Shown here one piece after another: positions 24,420-32,421 of a stretch of 64,000 nucleotides of DNA. The DNA is from Lachnospiraceae bacterium (GTDB lineage: Bacteria; Bacillota; Clostridia; Lachnospirales; Lachnospiraceae). Each line of letters begins with the position of its first letter. The first letter of the stretch is position 1. A program made the position numbers and the translations under genes. The stretch lies in assembly GCA_015056795.1 (NCBI GenBank), contig SVFO01000007.1, positions 48,375 to 112,374 on the forward strand, in the 5' to 3' direction. The notes beneath the pieces were generated by a model, which saw nothing but the letters and a program-made list of their open reading frames with translations, had not been told where the DNA came from and did not search any database.

Positions 24420-26003
24420 ATGCCACCCATCACTACACCATTAATTATTATTGCTATTGTTGTCGTAGCCATTTTATTGATCTTGGCTTCTGGTTACGTA
24501 AAAGCGTCACCCGATACGGCAATGATCATCTCAGGTCTTCGCAAGAAGCCCAAGGTACTGATCGGTAAAGCCGGTGTTAAGTTTCCTTTCTTAGAGAGAA
24601 AGGATGAACTGAATCTCCAGTTGATTCCTATCGATGTTAAGACCAGTAACGCAGTTCCTACTGCTGATTACATCAACATCAATGTTGACGCAACGGTTAA
24701 CGTAAAGATCAGCGATAACTCTGAAAAGCTCTGGCTTGCAGCGCAGAACTTCCTGAATAAGAAGCCTGACTACATTGCAAGAGTTGCAAGAGAGGTTCTG
24801 GAAGGTAACGTTCGTGAAATCGTTGGTAAGATGGCATTGGAAGAAATGGTATCCGATCGTCAGAAATTCGCAACTCTCGTAAAAGAGAATGCAGAGCCTG
24901 ACCTGGCAGCCATGGGACTTGACATCGTATCCTTCAACGTACAGAACTTCGTTGATGGGAACGGCGTTATTGAAAACCTTGGTGTTGATAACATCGTAAA
25001 GATCCAGAAGAATGCAGCTATTTCCCGTGCTGAAAGCGAAAAGGAAATCGCTAAGGCTCAGGCAATGGCACGCAGAGAAGCCAATGATGCACAGGTGACC
25101 TCCGATCTGGAGATCGCAAATGCAAAGGCAAGAGCTGAGAAGGAGAAATCCATCGTTCAGGCAAATGCTGAGAGAGAAGCTCAGGAAGCAAAGATTAATG
25201 CTGATACCTTGATTGCTCAGAAGGAAAATGAGCTGGCCATCACCAAGGCAGAGTTACAGCAATCCGCAGATACCAAGAAGGCTATCGCAGATGCTGCATA
25301 TCAGATTCAGCAAGAGACAGAGCGTAAGACCATTGAGATTACGACTGCAGATGCTAACATTGCTCGTCAGGAAAAGGAAATTCTGTTGAAGCGTAAAGAG
25401 GCTGAGGTTATGGAGCAGGCTCTGGACGCAGAAGTAAAGAAGAAAGCGGAAGCTGAAAAGTTTGCTCGTCAGCAACAGGCAGATGCACAGCTCTATGAAA
25501 TCCAGAGAAATTCTGAAGCACAGCTGTTTGAGCGTCAGAAGAGGGCAGAAGCTGAGAAGTTCGAAAAGGAAAAGGAAGCAGAAGCTAAGAAGGCTACCGC
25601 AGATGCTCAGAAGTATACCATGGAGCAGGAAGCAGAAGGTATCCGTGCAAAGGGTCTTGCAGAGGCAGAAGCAATTCGTGCAAAGTCTCTTGCTGAAGCA
25701 GAAGGTATCGAAAAGAAGGCAATCGCAATGCAGAAGATGGGCGAGGCAGCCGTACTCGATATGTACTTCAAGGCATTGCCTGACGTAGTGAAGAACGCTG
25801 CAGAGCCTCTGACTCAGGTGGATAAGATCACCATGTACGGTGATGGTAATTCCGCAAAGCTCGTTAAGGATATCATGGGCACCGTAGTTCAGGTAACTGA
25901 CGGCATGAAGGAGTCCACTGGTGTTGATCTGAGTGCAGTTTTGGCTGGTTTCCTTGGTGGCAAGGTTGCTCAGAATAATGCAACGACACCTGGCGAGAAG
26001 TAA
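24420..26003 (+). CDS. Flotillin-like SPFH protein (FloT/YuaG type)
   Basis: Membrane scaffold protein of 527 residues. A short N-terminal hydrophobic helix (PLIIIAIVVVAILLILASGYV) anchors it. The SPFH/Band 7 domain spans about residues 30-205, followed by a long Glu/Ala/Lys-rich coiled coil (about 215-435, repeated AEAEKF- and AKAEAI-like blocks) and a flotillin C-terminus. Flotillins organise membrane microdomains and affect fluidity and protein secretion. ATG 24420 has a strong AGGAGG; the frame extends upstream without another ribosome site. The usual NfeD partner is not adjacent. A TATACT -10-like box at 24365 has only a weak -35. Confidence 0.93.
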   Translation: MPPITTPLIIIAIVVVAILLILASGYVKASPDTAMIISGLRKKPKVLIGKAGVKFPFLERKDELNLQLIPIDVKTSNAVPTADYININVDATVNVKISDNSEKLWLAAQNFLNKKPDYIARVAREVLEGNVREIVGKMALEEMVSDRQKFATLVKENAEPDLAAMGLDIVSFNVQNFVDGNGVIENLGVDNIVKIQKNAAISRAESEKEIAKAQAMARREANDAQVTSDLEIANAKARAEKEKSIVQANAEREAQEAKINADTLIAQKENELAITKAELQQSADTKKAIADAAYQIQQETERKTIEITTADANIARQEKEILLKRKEAEVMEQALDAEVKKKAEAEKFARQQQADAQLYEIQRNSEAQLFERQKRAEAEKFEKEKEAEAKKATADAQKYTMEQEAEGIRAKGLAEAEAIRAKSLAEAEGIEKKAIAMQKMGEAAVLDMYFKALPDVVKNAAEPLTQVDKITMYGDGNSAKLVKDIMGTVVQVTDGMKESTGVDLSAVLAGFLGGKVAQNNATTPGEK

Positions 26004-26039
26004 AATAAGAGAAGTAAAGAAATAAAATAGAAGAGTAAA

Positions 26040-26075
26040 CTCCCAAAGATTTCTAGTGATCTTTGGGAGTTTTTT
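26040..26075 (+). terminator. Intrinsic terminator after flotillin gene
   Basis: CTCCCAAAGAT (26040-26050) and ATCTTTGGGAG (26059-26069) with an 8-base loop, then TTTTTT. It stands between the + strand flotillin gene and the convergent recombinase gene. Confidence 0.93.
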
Positions 26076-26110
26076 ATGTGATTTATTTGTGATATTTTAG
26101 TAAGTCTATG

Positions 26111-27142
26111 TTACTTATCTGTTGTTTGACGCCAATTCCTTGTTTCCTTGGATACATTATTAGCTGCCTTGGCATAGATATTTGTCGTTTCCAGTCGTTT
26201 ATGATTCATACGATTTTGGAGTGCCAGAATATCATGGCCGCCATATTTTGGATCACGCATGTAAAATTCCATAGCAAAGCTGGATCTTAGCTTGTGACAA
26301 TTGATTGTGCCATAGCGTTCAGGAAGCGCTGCATTGACATATTTAGGCACAATATTTTCATACTGGCGAACCGTTAATCTTGTCCCTTTTTCCGAAATGA
26401 TCAAGGGATCTGCCGGGCCATTGAACATCGGCAAACTTTGTTCTTTTTCTAACATGTAATCCCTAAGGTATTCAGCTGCTTCATCTGAGAAAAAGACCTT
26501 ATTGATGGATCCGCCTTTTCTAGTTACAATGATACTACATTCAGAAAGATCCACGTCACGATTATCAGCCCCTTGTAGCTCAGCTGCACGTAAGCCTGTA
26601 TCCAAAAGCAAAAAAACCATCGCTAAATCACGTTTTACATAGCGTTTATGCAAGGATTTTTCGCGTTCTGTTAAACCTGTACCATAAATAATCGTATTTA
26701 ATAATTGTTCTTGTTCCTGCAGATTTAAGTATACAACATAATCCTTTTTAGGTACGTCAACGCGTTGCACGCCTAATACTGGATTATATGATATAGCGCG
26801 TAAAGTATTTGCTAAATAATTGTACATGGATGAAATCGATGATTTCATGCGTGCAATGGTCGGTTTTTCATGATTTTCTGAATAATAACCGATAAATAAG
26901 TCGATATCCTCAACAGTCAGCCGATCCATATCTGTTGCCTGAATATCCTTTACGTTTTTCCCCTGAAATGCACGCACATTCTTTAATACATATTCAAAAA
27001 ATGTTTTCAAATTTCTTGCATAACCAATTCTGGTTGCAATTCCTCGATCATTTGCACGAACAATTAAATAACCCTTACAGAAATCTGGTAAGTAATCGAC
27101 AAGCTCATATAAAGTTTGTGTATTTGACTTTTTTTCCCTCAT
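26111..27142 (-). CDS. Solitary tyrosine recombinase (Xer/phage integrase family)
   Basis: Site-specific recombinase of 343 residues with a SAM-like N-terminal core-binding domain and a catalytic domain. The catalytic set looks complete: Arg in DTGLRAAEL, Lys in TRKGGSINKV, HKLRSSF (HxxR), and MNHKRLETTNIY with the histidine and the nucleophilic tyrosine. No excisionase, phage or conjugation gene is near. It may act on chromosome dimers, as an invertase, or be a relic of an element. Start ATG 27142; a GTG 6 bases upstream is also possible, and both have weak ribosome sites. A perfect 24-bp palindrome lies 45 bp upstream. Confidence 0.88.
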   Translation of the reverse strand: MREKKSNTQTLYELVDYLPDFCKGYLIVRANDRGIATRIGYARNLKTFFEYVLKNVRAFQGKNVKDIQATDMDRLTVEDIDLFIGYYSENHEKPTIARMKSSISSMYNYLANTLRAISYNPVLGVQRVDVPKKDYVVYLNLQEQEQLLNTIIYGTGLTEREKSLHKRYVKRDLAMVFLLLDTGLRAAELQGADNRDVDLSECSIIVTRKGGSINKVFFSDEAAEYLRDYMLEKEQSLPMFNGPADPLIISEKGTRLTVRQYENIVPKYVNAALPERYGTINCHKLRSSFAMEFYMRDPKYGGHDILALQNRMNHKRLETTNIYAKAANNVSKETRNWRQTTDK

Positions 27143-27186
27143 GACCACTTTATAGCCACTTCTGGCCTAAAATCCTCGTTGTACTC

Positions 27187-27210
27187 TTCGGAAAATCAGC
27201 ATTTTCCGAA
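27187..27210. repeat. Perfect 24-bp palindrome upstream of the recombinase gene
   Basis: TTCGGAAAAT (27187-27196), CAGC, ATTTTCCGAA (27201-27210): ten paired bases and a four-base centre. No T-run follows on the minus strand, so it is not an obvious terminator of the upstream AI-2E-family gene. Placement suggests an operator or a recombinase core site. The rest of the 200-base gap is AT-rich, with a further inverted repeat AATTTATAA / TTATAAATT (27316-27351). Confidence 0.65.
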
Positions 27211-27342
27211 ATGTTATATTTTCTTCTAAATTACTCTTTCCAGCTTAATATCTTGAAAAATCCAAAATTATTGAACTAATAATAGATTTGAAATAAATAT
27301 AATTTGTATGTTCTAAATTTATAACTAAAAAAATATTACAAA

Positions 27343-28782
27343 TTATAAATTAATATATGTGTCTTTGGAATCATCATCCTCTTTATTTTCATTCGTTTTT
27401 TTCCTTTTTACAGGTGGTTTCTGTGTAGTTGTTTTTGTCATTAAATCACCTGTAACGACTTCTGAGGAATCACTAATGAATTGCTGGCCAAATTGATAAA
27501 CGTCCTTGTATTTTTTATTCTGTTTTCCTTCAGGGACATATCTATGCAAACCAGCATCATCAATTGCACATACATAGGTATATTCATCCGTTTCCACAGG
27601 CAAATTCTTCTTTTTCAGCTTCATTTCGATTCTGGATTTAATTGCAGCATAAATCACGGCAAATAACGGCACTCCAATCACCATGCCAGGAATTCCCCAC
27701 ATGCCGCCAAACAAGGTGATTGAGAAAATAACCCAGAAACTGGATAAGCCCGTAGAGTCTCCTAAAATGAAGGGGCCCAAGATATTTCCGTCAAATTGTT
27801 GCAATGCAAATACGAAAATTGCAAAATACAGGCAATTGATGGGATGCATCGGATCTACGATAAATAATAAGATAATGGACGGTATTGCTCCCAAAAACGG
27901 TCCAAAAAAGGGAATAATATTCGTAAAACCGATGATCACACTGATCAGCGATGCATAAGGCATCTGCATGATTGTTGTGCCAATAAAGCACAGTAAACCA
28001 ATAATGACTGAATCCAATACCTTTCCGCCAACAAATCCACCAAAGGTTCTATGAATAAATTTCACATTGTTAATTACAATATTGCCTGAATTAATGTCAT
28101 GAGTTGCAAACACAATCTTCTTAAATTGGCCTGCGAATTTCTCCTTATTGATCATGACATATACAGAAATAATAATTCCGATAATCAAATTCCATAATAC
28201 CTTAATACTGGTTAAAACGCTCACAGATACCGCTTTTAGGATGTCACTCGTCTTCTCTAATACCGTTGTGTTTATCCAGGTATTAATTTCCGTTGAATAG
28301 GTATCTAACAGCTTCATCGCATTATCTCTGATAACGGGATTGTCTTCCAAAATTTTATTCAACCATTTTGTAATATTATCTACATATATGTCAAAATTGT
28401 TTGCGATGCTAATGACGCTAGGAACAATTTTAGCAATTATCATGTAAATTAATTCATAGATAAAGAAGAAAAACAATGTTAAAGTAACCAGAATACAGAA
28501 CAATCTAGTAAAACCATCTCTTCTCTTCGTCTTTTTTAGATGTAATTTATCACATAGAGGAATAATTATTCGAATTTCAAAATAATCAAGAACAGGTGAA
28601 AGCAGGTATGCTATGACAAGGCCAAACATAACTGGCATTAAGATCTTAATAACTCTTCCAACATTTTCCAGCAACCTGGAACCATGAAACATAAGATAAT
28701 AAACGCCAAGGCTTGCTGAAATCACAAAAAATGCGGTAATGCCCCAAGCAATATACTTATTGTTCAAATTAAACTTTTTCAT
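27343..28782 (-). CDS. AI-2E family transporter (PerM/YtvI-like)
   Basis: Integral membrane protein of 479 residues with about eight helices. Typical family segments are MPVMFGLVIAYLLSPVLDYFE near residue 50, FGGFVGGKVLDSVIIGLLCFIGT, the GFTNIIPFFGPFLGAIPSIILL region and GMVIGVPLFAVIYAAIKSRIE. The family was named for autoinducer-2 export, but members transport other things, including sodium-coupled substrates, so the substrate is open. The C-terminal tail of about 80 residues is polar and Lys/Thr-rich (TTTQKPPVKRKKTNENKEDD). Monocistronic, divergent from ttcA. Confidence 0.88.
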   Translation of the reverse strand: MKKFNLNNKYIAWGITAFFVISASLGVYYLMFHGSRLLENVGRVIKILMPVMFGLVIAYLLSPVLDYFEIRIIIPLCDKLHLKKTKRRDGFTRLFCILVTLTLFFFFIYELIYMIIAKIVPSVISIANNFDIYVDNITKWLNKILEDNPVIRDNAMKLLDTYSTEINTWINTTVLEKTSDILKAVSVSVLTSIKVLWNLIIGIIISVYVMINKEKFAGQFKKIVFATHDINSGNIVINNVKFIHRTFGGFVGGKVLDSVIIGLLCFIGTTIMQMPYASLISVIIGFTNIIPFFGPFLGAIPSIILLFIVDPMHPINCLYFAIFVFALQQFDGNILGPFILGDSTGLSSFWVIFSITLFGGMWGIPGMVIGVPLFAVIYAAIKSRIEMKLKKKNLPVETDEYTYVCAIDDAGLHRYVPEGKQNKKYKDVYQFGQQFISDSSEVVTGDLMTKTTTQKPPVKRKKTNENKEDDDSKDTYINL

Positions 28783-28931
28783 AATGCTCTACCCCACCCC
28801 AAACCATCATGCTATTTCCTTATAACATTTCAACATGATTCTATTCTTATTCCATCATAAATTATCATACGACAAATCAAGGGAATAAACAAGTCATATC
28901 CTAAAAAACAATGATTTTCCTAAGGAAAGTA

Positions 28932-28960
28932 TTGTGAGTTTTGTCGAAAAGAGATAAAAT
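28932..28960 (+). promoter_or_regulatory. Promoter of ttcA
   Basis: TTGTGA (28932-28937), a 17-bp spacer and TAAAAT (28955-28960), 30 bases before the ATG at 28991. The 207-base intergenic region is shared with the divergent AI-2E-family gene. Confidence 0.6.
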
Positions 28961-28990
28961 AGGGAAAGTATAGAAAGAAAGGGAATCAAA

Positions 28991-29719
28991 ATGAAATTAC
29001 AACAGCTGCTAAGCCATGTGCGCAAGGCCGTGGATGATTATCATATGATCGAGGATGGCGACAAAATTGCCGTTGGCATTTCTGGAGGCAAGGATAGCTT
29101 AACGCTTCTTGAAGCACTACATTCCTTACGCTTCTTCTATCCAAAAAAATTTGAAATTTGCGCTATTACAGTGGATCTTGGATTTAAGAACATTGATTTC
29201 AGTAAAATTGCAGAGATTTGTGAGAAGAAAAACATTCCATACAGCGTCATCCCTACGGAGATCTCTCAAATCATCTTTGAAGATCGAAAGGAAACAAACC
29301 CTTGCTCCTTGTGTGCTAAAATGCGTAAAGGTGCCCTGAACACCTTTGCTAAAGAAAATGGATGTAATAAAATTGCCTATGCTCATCACAAGGATGATAT
29401 TGTCGAGACCATGATGATGTCACTGATCTATGAAGGACGTTTTCATACCTTCGCTCCTGTCACCTATTTGGATCGTATGGATCTCACGGTCATTCGTCCC
29501 CTAATGTATGTCAATGAGGCTGACGTAATTGGTTTTGCAAATAAATATGAACTACCAGTTCTAAAAAGCCCTTGTCCAGCAGATGGTTATACCAAACGTC
29601 AATATATTAAGGATAAGCTTCGTGAACTGAACCAAGAGAATCCTGGTGTTAAAAACCGTATGTTTACTGCCATTCAAGATAGTAAGATTCAAGGATGGCC
29701 AAAGCCTGATACAAATTAA
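28991..29719 (+). CDS. TtcA-like tRNA 2-thiocytidine synthetase
   Basis: ATP-dependent tRNA thiolase-family enzyme of 242 residues. The PP-loop is ISGGKDS at about residue 30. The iron-sulphur cysteines are in NPCSLCAKMRKG (CxxC) and the later LKSPCPADG. TtcA thiolates C32 of tRNAs in proteobacteria; Firmicutes TtcA-like proteins may have other positions, so the target is inferred. GGG-rich ribosome site AAAGGG lies 7 bases before the ATG. The gene ends 4 bp into the convergent yneA-like gene. Confidence 0.88.
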   Translation: MKLQQLLSHVRKAVDDYHMIEDGDKIAVGISGGKDSLTLLEALHSLRFFYPKKFEICAITVDLGFKNIDFSKIAEICEKKNIPYSVIPTEISQIIFEDRKETNPCSLCAKMRKGALNTFAKENGCNKIAYAHHKDDIVETMMMSLIYEGRFHTFAPVTYLDRMDLTVIRPLMYVNEADVIGFANKYELPVLKSPCPADGYTKRQYIKDKLRELNQENPGVKNRMFTAIQDSKIQGWPKPDTN

Positions 29720-30150
29720 TCAGAAATATAATCCGTTGAATAATAAGGAATAATGAGCATCTTTCCAGCCATGACGTCATCTTCGTCATGAATGTGATTG
29801 ATGCTTTTTACTTCTTCAATATAGGAAACATGATTATAAAACTCAGAATCCATATATCGATCAGCTACCGCCCACAAAGTATCGCCATACTCTAACTGAA
29901 CGCTGGTATAATACTTATATTTTTGACCATTTTCACTCTGTGCTTTACCTTTAACAGATAAGGCGCCAATCGTAATTGCAAAAATGGCAAGCACACCCAA
30001 AAGGCTAATCGTAAAACGCATTCTAGCTTCTCTACTCTGACGCGCTCTCTGCCTTGCAAAGATCAGTCTTCTTTTATTTTCATAAGATAAGTTTTCATAA
30101 GTTAAATTTTCATGAGCTAAACTTTTATAGGATCTTTCTTGATTTCTCAT
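29716..30150 (-). CDS. YneA-like LysM protein, likely SOS division inhibitor
   Basis: Protein of 144 residues: a basic and Glu/Asn-rich cytoplasmic N-terminus with repeated LxYEN motifs, one membrane helix (FTISLLGVLAIFAITIGALSV, about 45-65) and an extracellular LysM domain (YTSVQLEYGDTLWAVADRYM...MLIIPYY). In Bacillus, YneA is divergent from lexA, anchored in the membrane, and blocks division after DNA damage; the same arrangement is seen here. ATG 30150 is chosen with GAGAGG 8 bases upstream. Its promoter holds a LexA box, so damage induction is expected. Confidence 0.85.
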   Translation of the reverse strand: MRNQERSYKSLAHENLTYENLSYENKRRLIFARQRARQSREARMRFTISLLGVLAIFAITIGALSVKGKAQSENGQKYKYYTSVQLEYGDTLWAVADRYMDSEFYNHVSYIEEVKSINHIHDEDDVMAGKMLIIPYYSTDYISD

Positions 30151-30165
30151 ATGTATCACCTCTCA

Positions 30166-30194
30166 AAAACATTTGTTCGCCAAACATTTGTTCT
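30166..30194 (-). promoter_or_regulatory. Two tandem LexA-like boxes in the yneA-like leader
   Basis: On the minus strand CGAACAAATGTTTT (30179-30166) and AGAACAAATGTTTG (30194-30181). The first fits the Bacillus-type SOS box CGAACRNRYGTTYC at all but the last base; the second has two mismatches. They lie downstream of the predicted start point, 15 bp apart, so bound repressor could act as a roadblock. Confidence 0.65.
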
Positions 30195-30203
30195 TATATT
30201 TGC

Positions 30204-30232
30204 ATTATATCGAACATACATTCTTTTGTCAA
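30204..30232 (-). promoter_or_regulatory. Consensus promoter of the yneA-like gene with internal SOS box
   Basis: Read on the minus strand: TTGACA (30232-30227), a 17-bp spacer and TATAAT (30209-30204), a perfect consensus sigma-A promoter. The spacer contains GAATGTATGTTCG, the reverse of CGAACATACATTC (30211-30223), a LexA box with one base off the core. Such a strong promoter needs tight repression, as expected of an SOS division inhibitor. Confidence 0.85.
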
Positions 30233-30239
30233 TACAAAA

Positions 30240-30294
30240 ATCGAACATATTTTTGGGAATATATGTTTGCTTTTTCAAAAATATGTGTTATAAT
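30240..30294 (+). promoter_or_regulatory. lexA promoter with overlapping LexA-like boxes
   Basis: TTTGCT or TTGCTT (from 30266) and TATAAT (30289-30294), spacing 16-17 bp. On the minus strand CAAACATATATTCC (30269-30256) overlaps the -35 and matches the SOS box at 12 of 14 positions. A weaker CGAACATATTTTTG lies at 30242-30255. This fits autoregulation of lexA. Confidence 0.7.
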
Positions 30295-30363
30295 AGCATC
30301 AGTGGATGAGCTTTTTCATTAATAAAAGTATTTTTTTCTGTATATTCCAAGGAGGATGAAACT

Positions 30364-30981
30364 ATGGCTGCTGGAAAAATCACGAACAAGCAATTAGAGA
30401 TCTTAAATTATATTAAAGATGAGATTTTGAAGAGAGGCTATCCGCCTACTGTTCGCGAAATCTGCGAGACTGTTCATTTAAAATCCACGTCCTCCGTTCA
30501 CTCTCATTTGGAGACTCTTGAAAAAAATGGATATATAAGAAGAGATCCGACAAAGCCCCGTGCCATAGAGATCTGTGATGACAGCTTCCAGATGGTTCGT
30601 ACGGAAATGGTAAGCATTCCTGTTGTCGGTAATGTTGCTGCAGGTCAGCCCATCCTTGCCGAGGAGAACATTCAGGACTACTTCCCTGTTCCTGCAGATA
30701 GAGTTCCTCGCGGTGATTCCTTTATGTTAAACGTGCGTGGTGATTCCATGATCAATGCTGGCATCTTCGACGGTGATCGCCTTCTGGTGCATTGCTGTGA
30801 TACAGCTCACAATGGTGAGATTGTCGTTGCGTTGATTGATGATTCTGCAACCGTAAAGACATTTTATAAAGAAAAAGGTCATATTCGCCTTCAGCCTGAA
30901 AATGACACGATGGATCCCATCATTGTTGATGATTGTAAGATTATGGGAAAAGTGTTCGGCGTTTTCCGTTTTTATAGATAA
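30364..30981 (+). CDS. lexA: SOS response repressor LexA
   Basis: Repressor of 205 residues that self-cleaves when RecA is activated. The winged-helix DNA-binding domain is residues 1-70 ([27 protein letters not shown]). The cleavage site is Ala-Gly in GNVAAGQP, the catalytic serine in [14 protein letters not shown] and the lysine in [18 protein letters not shown] lies 8 bases before the ATG. Divergent from the yneA-like gene, with LexA-like boxes covering both promoters. Confidence 0.97.
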   Translation: MAAGKITNKQLEILNYIKDEILKRGYPPTVREICETVHLKSTSSVHSHLETLEKNGYIRRDPTKPRAIEICDDSFQMVRTEMVSIPVVGNVAAGQPILAEENIQDYFPVPADRVPRGDSFMLNVRGDSMINAGIFDGDRLLVHCCDTAHNGEIVVALIDDSATVKTFYKEKGHIRLQPENDTMDPIIVDDCKIMGKVFGVFRFYR

Positions 30982-31094
30982 TCTTTTGAAAAAAAGTATA
31001 GTTTTCCGCTCTTTCGTTCATACTGTTATTGCTTAGCGAATACGCTTTGCATCACTTTATTTGGCGCTGAAAGGAAGCGCAGAAACGAGGAGCT

Positions 31095-31304
31095 ATGGAA
31101 AATAAGTTTTTGGACGCTACTGCCCTTACGGTTGCCATTGTTGGTGCACTAAACTGGGCTCTTATCGGTATTTTCCGTTTTGACCTGGTTGCATTTCTGT
31201 TCGGTGATATGTCCTGGTTCTCCAGAATCGTTTATATCATCGTAGGACTGTGCGGAATCTATCTGTTCAGTTTCTATATGCGACTTTCCAGGGAACGCAA
31301 TTGA
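31095..31304 (+). CDS. DUF378 small membrane protein
   Basis: Protein of 69 residues with two membrane helices (ATALTVAIVGALNWALIGIF and IVYIIVGLCGIYLFSFYM). The NWALIGIFRFDLV stretch is the hallmark of the DUF378 family, whose function is not known to me. GAGGAG precedes the ATG. It follows lexA by 113 bases and shares the terminator that separates it from the convergent rsfS operon. Confidence 0.85.
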   Translation: MENKFLDATALTVAIVGALNWALIGIFRFDLVAFLFGDMSWFSRIVYIIVGLCGIYLFSFYMRLSRERN

Positions 31305-31319
31305 CGATAAGGAAAAAAG

Positions 31320-31351
31320 AAAGGAGTTCGGGAATATTCCGAACTCCTTTT
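31320..31351. terminator. Bidirectional terminator between DUF378 and rsfS
   Basis: AAGGAGTTCGG (31321-31331 region) pairs with CCGAACTCCTT (31339-31349 region) around GAATATT. A T-run follows on the + strand and the complementary A-rich stretch AAAAAAGAAA precedes it, so it can work both ways for the convergent genes. Confidence 0.88.
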
Positions 31352-31400
31352 GCTTGCGCAAAACATTATACTGTTTTCCATTGCCAAATCACAATATCTC

Positions 31401-31757
31401 TTATTGTAATTCTTCAGCGTTCATGATCTTTCCGTCTCTCCAAATTCTTTCAAGATCAAATAAAAGACGATTTTCCTTGTCAAAAATATGAACGATCACG
31501 TCGCCAAAATCCATCAACACCCAATTTGCCGTGTCGTATCCTTCGATTTGTCTGCAATCAAATCCAGCACGTCCTAGCACTTCCTGTACATTATCACACA
31601 TTGCCCTTATTTGATTAGGATTCGTACCGCCAGCAATCAGGAAATAGTCAGCAATGACGCTAACCTCGCTGATGTCAATTACCTTAATGTCTTCTGCCTT
31701 CTTGTCTTCCATAGCCTGAATGGCAAGCTTTGCCATCTGAATTGAAGTCTGTTCCAT
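31401..31757 (-). CDS. rsfS: Ribosome silencing factor RsfS
   Basis: Small protein of 118 residues of the Iojap/RsfS family. It binds ribosomal protein L14 and blocks subunit joining when nutrients are scarce. Motifs are KAEDIKVIDISEVSVIADYFLIAGGTN and VLMDFGDVIVHIFDKENRLLFDLERIW. AGGAGACGGGAG precedes the ATG. It ends the run obgE-yhbY-nadD-yqeK-rsfS, a common Firmicutes order. Confidence 0.96.
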   Translation of the reverse strand: MEQTSIQMAKLAIQAMEDKKAEDIKVIDISEVSVIADYFLIAGGTNPNQIRAMCDNVQEVLGRAGFDCRQIEGYDTANWVLMDFGDVIVHIFDKENRLLFDLERIWRDGKIMNAEELQ

Positions 31758-31785
31758 CTCCCGTCTCCTTTATCTTTCACAATTA

Positions 31786-32361
31786 CTAAGCATAATACTG
31801 ATAGGTCTTTAGTGTCATGGGATCGATTTCTCCCTTTCCACCCTTCAAATATTCCAAGATATCCTTCAGTATTTTTACCATTGCCTGATCCAAATTCTCA
31901 AAAGCCAGTTTGCGCACCTCTGGAAGATTTGGAGCCTGCTTTCTGGCAGGTTCAATATAATCCGCAATAAAAATGATTTTTTCCAGTTCAGACATACCAG
32001 GTCTTCCCGTCGTATGCCATTCTATGGCATTTAAGATATCCTCATCCTCAATGCCATATTCTGTTTTTGCAAGAAAAGCGCCGACCTTTCCATGAAGCAA
32101 ATAGGGATTTCGTTTCTCAATTTCTGAAACCGCCAAATCATTTTTACTACATATTTTTAGAAGCTTTTCATCACTCAGACATTTCGCACAGTCATGAAGT
32201 AAACCGGCAAGCTGAGCCTGTTGAACAGGCATTCCATACCTCATCGCCAATGCGGCAGCCGTAAATTCAACACCTAGCGTATGTTGAAATCGTTTCCCCG
32301 TCTGAACGTCTTCCATTTCTTTTGTCAGCTTTTTGAGAATGTCCTCGTCCTTCTTTGGCAT
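31786..32361 (-). CDS. yqeK: YqeK HD-domain nucleotide phosphohydrolase
   Basis: HD-superfamily hydrolase of 191 residues. YqeK proteins split diadenosine tetraphosphate (symmetrical, to two ADP). The metal-binding HD motif is AGLLHDCAKC, with a downstream ALLHGKVGA-like histidine (NPYLLHGKVGAFLAK) and IEWHTTGRPGMSELEKIIFIADYIEP. Start ATG 32361 is chosen because GAGAGG lies 9 bases upstream; the frame is open 10 codons further. Between nadD and rsfS, as in Bacillus. Confidence 0.94.
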   Translation of the reverse strand: MPKKDEDILKKLTKEMEDVQTGKRFQHTLGVEFTAAALAMRYGMPVQQAQLAGLLHDCAKCLSDEKLLKICSKNDLAVSEIEKRNPYLLHGKVGAFLAKTEYGIEDEDILNAIEWHTTGRPGMSELEKIIFIADYIEPARKQAPNLPEVRKLAFENLDQAMVKILKDILEYLKGGKGEIDPMTLKTYQYYA

Positions 32362-32421
32362 GAAATTGAACCTCTCTTCTTTCGAAAACATTTATTCAAT
32401 GGAATAACAGAATTCCATTAT

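Noticed and set aside
26111..30150. Prophage or integrative element around the recombinase
   Set aside because: Neighbours are ordinary chromosomal genes (flotillin, AI-2E-family transporter, ttcA, lexA). There are no structural, replication or conjugation genes, no tRNA, and no flanking direct repeats that I can see.
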